From assembly GCF_001690495.1 (NCBI RefSeq), contig NZ_LZGS01000035.1, positions 1 to 64,000 of the forward strand: a DNA stretch of 64,000 nucleotides, in the 5' to 3' direction. The stretch comes from Gilliamella sp. App4-10. Lineage in GTDB: Bacteria; Pseudomonadota; Gammaproteobacteria; Enterobacterales; Orbaceae. Every line of letters starts with the position of its first letter. Positions within the stretch are counted from its first letter, which is position 1. The notes below the pieces were generated by a model. That model worked only from the letters and a program-made list of their open reading frames with translations, was not told the DNA's origin and did no database searches. Shown here in pieces: positions 61,000-64,000 of this stretch. The position numbers were made by a program, and so were the translations under genes.

Positions 61000-61872
61000 A
61001 TGAGAAATAATATAGACGGACATTTTTTATTAATTGGTTTAATGGCTTACCCTATTCGCCATAGTTTATCCCCTCAAATGCAAAATACCATTTATGCTAA
61101 ACTGAATGTACCCTATGTTTATTTAGCATTTGAAGTTGATCAAGAAAAACTGCCTGATGCAATTAAAGGAATTCGGGCATTGGGTTTACGTGGTAGTGCG
61201 ATATCTATGCCTAATAAACAGCTTGTCTGCCAATATCTAGATAAGCTAACACCAGCTGTCGAATTGAGTGGAGCATGTAACACTATTTCAAATGATAATG
61301 GGGTTTTAACCGGTTATAACACTGACGGAATGGGTTACATGCGTATGCTCAAAGAAGCCAACATTAATGTGATAGGAAAAAAAATAACCATTCTTGGTGC
61401 AGGTGGCGCTGCGACAGCCATTGTGGTACAAGCTGCGCTTGATGGTGTAAAAGAGATCACCATCTTTAACCAAAAAGATGAGTGCTATGCCAAGATCGAA
61501 GCAGTTGCTAAAAAGTTGAATCAACATACCCAATGCCATGTACGTGTTATCGATCTGGACGATAAAGATCAACTACGCCAAGAAATTGCAACGAGTGCGG
61601 TTCTTTGTCATGCAACAGGTGTCGGGATGAAACCATTAGAAGGACAAAGCTTAATTACTGATCCAACAATGTTAAATCCTGATCTAGTTGTTACAGACTG
61701 TATTTATAGTCCACGTAAAACAAAACTACTCGAAATGGCCGAAAAACAAGGCTGTAAAACATTAAATGGTATAGGCATGATGTTATGGCAAGGCGCTGCG
61801 CAAATAAAAATTTGGACAGGTGAAGATGCTCCTATTGAATATGTGAAAGAACAAATGGGCTTTAATAATTAG
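61000..61872 (+). CDS. ydiB: quinate/shikimate dehydrogenase YdiB
   Basis: NAD(P)-dependent reductase of shikimate and quinate. The 290-aa product is closest to E. coli YdiB (LIGLMAYPIRHSLSPQMQN, SMPNKQ with the catalytic Lys, GYNTDGMGYMR, Rossmann GAGGAATA, NQKDE cofactor loop), not AroE. It is followed 113 bp later by aroD, the E. coli ydiB-aroD order. Confidence 0.94.
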   Translation: MRNNIDGHFLLIGLMAYPIRHSLSPQMQNTIYAKLNVPYVYLAFEVDQEKLPDAIKGIRALGLRGSAISMPNKQLVCQYLDKLTPAVELSGACNTISNDNGVLTGYNTDGMGYMRMLKEANINVIGKKITILGAGGAATAIVVQAALDGVKEITIFNQKDECYAKIEAVAKKLNQHTQCHVRVIDLDDKDQLRQEIATSAVLCHATGVGMKPLEGQSLITDPTMLNPDLVVTDCIYSPRKTKLLEMAEKQGCKTLNGIGMMLWQGAAQIKIWTGEDAPIEYVKEQMGFNN

Positions 61873-61985
61873 TTGAACTAAGTGTGATTACATTACATCA
61901 ACTTGTTTTACTCTTTTGTTTTATTTAATCTAACCTATAAAATGAAACCCTATAATAAAAGCATCGACGATTAACAGGAAATAAA

Positions 61986-62750
61986 ATGAAAACAGTCACT
62001 ATCAAACAACTTAAGATCGGTTCGGGCGCGCCCAAAATTATTGTGCCAATTATCGGTAAAACTAAAGCGGAATTAATTGATGAAGTTAAGCTTTTACAAT
62101 CTATTGATTTTGATGTTTTAGAGTGGCGTGTTGATCACTTTACGAACGTTGATAATATCAATGCAGTCAAAGAGATGGCAAGGAAAATAGTCGATTTATT
62201 ACCGAATAAACCGCTTTTATTCACCTTTAGAACCGTAAATGAAGGCGGCGTCAAACCTTGGCCTTTAACATCATATATTGAATTAAATAAAGAAATGGCA
62301 TGTAGTGGACTTGTCGATCTGATTGATGTCGAGTTGTTTATTGGCGATGATTACGTAAAAGATATAATTGCTGTTGCACACAAAAATCAGATATTTGTTG
62401 TAGCATCAAACCATGATTTTGAAAAAACACCCGCTAAAAGCGATATCATCTATCGATTACAAAAGATGCAAGACCTTGGTGCCGACATTCTTAAAATTGC
62501 CGTCATGCCACAAACCACTGATGATGTGTTAACTTTGCTTTCTGCAACCACTGAAATGAACGAAAAATACGCCACCAAACCCATTGTTACCATGTCGATG
62601 GCCGGTCTTGGTGCCGTTAGCCGTATAGCAGGTTCAACATTTGGCTCAGCAATGACTTTTGGCGCCGCTAAAAATGCATCGGCACCCGGTCAATTCAATG
62701 TCACACAATTACGATATATTTTAGATGCATTATATCAAGGCCACAGTTAA
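61986..62750 (+). CDS. aroD: 3-dehydroquinate dehydratase, type I
   Basis: Third step of the shikimate pathway, via a Schiff base. The 254-aa product (E. coli 252) has VLEWRVDHF (substrate Glu), VASNHDFEKTP (catalytic His), ILKIAVMP (Schiff-base Lys) and ITMSMAGLGAVSRI-type TMSMAGLGAVSR. AACAGGAAAT before the ATG serves as ribosome site. Confidence 0.97.
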   Translation: MKTVTIKQLKIGSGAPKIIVPIIGKTKAELIDEVKLLQSIDFDVLEWRVDHFTNVDNINAVKEMARKIVDLLPNKPLLFTFRTVNEGGVKPWPLTSYIELNKEMACSGLVDLIDVELFIGDDYVKDIIAVAHKNQIFVVASNHDFEKTPAKSDIIYRLQKMQDLGADILKIAVMPQTTDDVLTLLSATTEMNEKYATKPIVTMSMAGLGAVSRIAGSTFGSAMTFGAAKNASAPGQFNVTQLRYILDALYQGHS

Positions 62751-62868
62751 CTCAACATAATTAATATAAATCAATATGATATAATCAAAACATTAAAAAA
62801 CAATGTGTCATTTCTACTTCATGATTAAGGATTCGTTGCTGTATTAATGAGTAGCTTAGGCGGTATTA

Positions 62869-63394
62869 GTCATAATCGCTATAGATTAACCATTGATGGT
62901 TTGGGATAACCACGGCGAATTGGTCGGCGTTTCATTTAATCATTGAACTCATTCGATATCTGAAATTGAAAAGGTAATCGTTGATTATCAAGATACTGTT
63001 ACCCCCTATCAAGCTGGTCAATGTTATCAACGGAATTTACCTTGCATACTATCACTGCTTGATAAAGTTTTGATTTAGGTCTAATTAAAAACATCGTGAT
63101 TGATGGTTATGTGCATTTGGGTGAAGGTAAAATAGGGTTAAGGTGGCATGTATATAGTGCGTTAAATAAAACCAATTCTATTATTGGAGTTAATAAAAAC
63201 CTTTTTCTGGTAATAGCGAATATTTGATTGAAGTTATGCGATGTCAGATCAAACATCCTTTATATGTGACTTCAATCGGCATATCGTTAGAAAGTACGGC
63301 AGAAAACGTGCAATTAATGGCAGGCAAATACCGTATACCTGATTTACTGAGTTATTTGAATCAACAAATAAAATTGTTTAAACATAAGAACTAA
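62869..63394 (+). pseudogene. nfi: decayed endonuclease V gene
   Basis: Reading across frames restores an endonuclease V of the short type. Parts in order are IIAID, LVGVSF, EKVIVDYQDTVTPYQAGQCYQRNLPCIL (in parts), IVIDGYVHLGEGKIGL, SIIGVNKN, FSGNSEYL and HPLYVTSIGISLESTAENV to AGKYRIPDLL. Frame 1 (from 62872) has stops at 62887, 62944 and 63076. A second frame carries 63072-63227 and a third 63203-63394. So there are two in-frame stops plus two frameshifts, and the gene is dead. Endonuclease V repairs deaminated adenine (inosine) in DNA. The function may be lost or supplied elsewhere. Confidence 0.85.
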
Positions 63395-63410
63395 ATCATT
63401 GAAAGCGGTC

Positions 63411-63440
63411 GTCATTCGCCGAATTAAGTTGGCGAATGAC
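63411..63440 (-). terminator. hairpin after glnS
   Basis: A perfect 10-bp stem (GTCATTCGCC / GGCGAATGAC) with a 10-nt loop, 12 bp after the glnS stop. The following T run is weak (CTTTC), so termination strength is uncertain. Confidence 0.5.
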
Positions 63441-63452
63441 TGGCGAGTTAAA

Positions 63453-64000
63453 TTATGCTTCGTTCCAGCTGTCTCTTAAGCCCACTGTTCGGTTAAACAC
63501 TAATTTATCTTCGGTTGCATATTTGTTATCTAAACAAAAGTAGCCTTCACGTTCAAATTGGTAAGCATATTCGGCTTGTGCATGTTGTAAACTTGGCTCA
63601 ACTAAACCTTGTTTAATAATTAATGAATTAAGATTAATGGTTGATAAAAAATCCTCGGCTGCCCCTGGATTTGGTGTATTAAATAAACGATCATACAGAC
63701 GAATTTCAGCCGGTTTTGCAAACTTAGCCGAAACCCAATGAATGACGCCTTTCACTTTACGACCATCTTCCGGATTTTTATTTAATGTTGCAGGGTCGTA
63801 ACTACAATAGATCGTTTGGATGTTGCCTTCGGCGTCTTTTTCAACGCGATCAGCACGAATAACATAGGCATTACGCAAACGTACTTCTTTACCAAGTACT
63901 AAACGCTTGTAGTTTTTGTTAGCTTCTTCTCTAAAATCAGCTCTGTCGATGTAAATTTCACGCGTGAATGTCACTTCTCGAGCACCTAATTCTGGGCGGT
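63453..64000 (-). CDS. glnS: glutamine-tRNA ligase, C-terminal part
   Basis: Glutaminyl-tRNA synthetase; only the last 180 or so residues are in the window, the catalytic N-terminus lies beyond base 64000. The visible part is the anticodon-binding beta-barrel: [48 protein letters not shown] and the end [14 protein letters not shown], nearly as in E. coli. The frame is open to the window edge. Confidence 0.97.
   Translation of the reverse strand, partial: RPELGAREVTFTREIYIDRADFREEANKNYKRLVLGKEVRLRNAYVIRADRVEKDAEGNIQTIYCSYDPATLNKNPEDGRKVKGVIHWVSAKFAKPAEIRLYDRLFNTPNPGAAEDFLSTINLNSLIIKQGLVEPSLQHAQAEYAYQFEREGYFCLDNKYATEDKLVFNRTVGLRDSWNEA

Overview
The window is 64 kb of an AT-rich gammaproteobacterial chromosome. 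Nearly every housekeeping protein aligns by eye, almost end to end, with its Escherichia coli counterpart. Examples are AspC, DksA, FabH, RpoB/RpoC, RNase E with its PNPase-binding tail, YdiB and Syd. The low GC content, the 16S 5' sequence and mixed enteric/Pasteurella-like synteny suggest Orbaceae (the Gilliamella/Frischella group of insect-gut bacteria). That placement is inference, not proof. No transposon, phage or CRISPR array was seen.

Layout. 1-785 holds the 5' end of a 16S rRNA gene (minus strand) with its two-promoter leader. murI lies just upstream of it, as at E. coli rrnB. 1818-4924 is a plus-strand run: metK (MetJ-type box upstream), sprT, an unrecognised membrane protein, rlmJ. 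From 4983 to 30665 everything is on the minus strand. In transcription order this is pgk-fbaA; rplK-rplA-(L10 leader)-rplJ-rplL-(attenuator)-rpoB-rpoC; an IsdG-like haem monooxygenase; yceD-rpmF-plsX-fabH-fabD-fabG-acpP-fabF; then dnaE, accA, dgkA. 30890-33181 is plus: rpsT, a compact ftsN, yihY, dtd. 33435-40955 is minus: metA (promoter overlapped by tandem MetJ boxes), sapB-C-D-F without sapA, and rne with a long 5' leader.

41696-49554 holds syd, aspC and the most accessory-looking segment. That segment is a tightly overlapped cluster of a fumarase-superfamily C-N lyase, a GNAT acetyltransferase and a complete amino-acid-type ABC importer, with a convergent MmgE/PrpD-family gene. The combination resembles a pathway that imports and cleaves an N-substituted aspartate (iminodisuccinate-like) compound. 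It is the best candidate here for an undescribed system.

49782-64000 holds folK, dksA, gluQ, moaA, ppnN, radA, serB, an HxlR-type regulator divergent from a flavodoxin-fold oxidoreductase with palindromes between them, rsmB, an NhaC-like antiporter and ydiB-aroD. A decayed endonuclease V gene follows, then the 3' end of glnS.

The genes serve core physiology: translation and transcription machinery, fatty-acid synthesis, DNA replication, glycolysis, methionine/SAM synthesis and the shikimate pathway. Regulation readable from the sequence includes MetJ control of metA (and probably metK), GC-rich-discriminator promoters for rRNA and the fab operon, L10 autoregulation, and probable RNase E autoregulation through a leader of about 350 nt.
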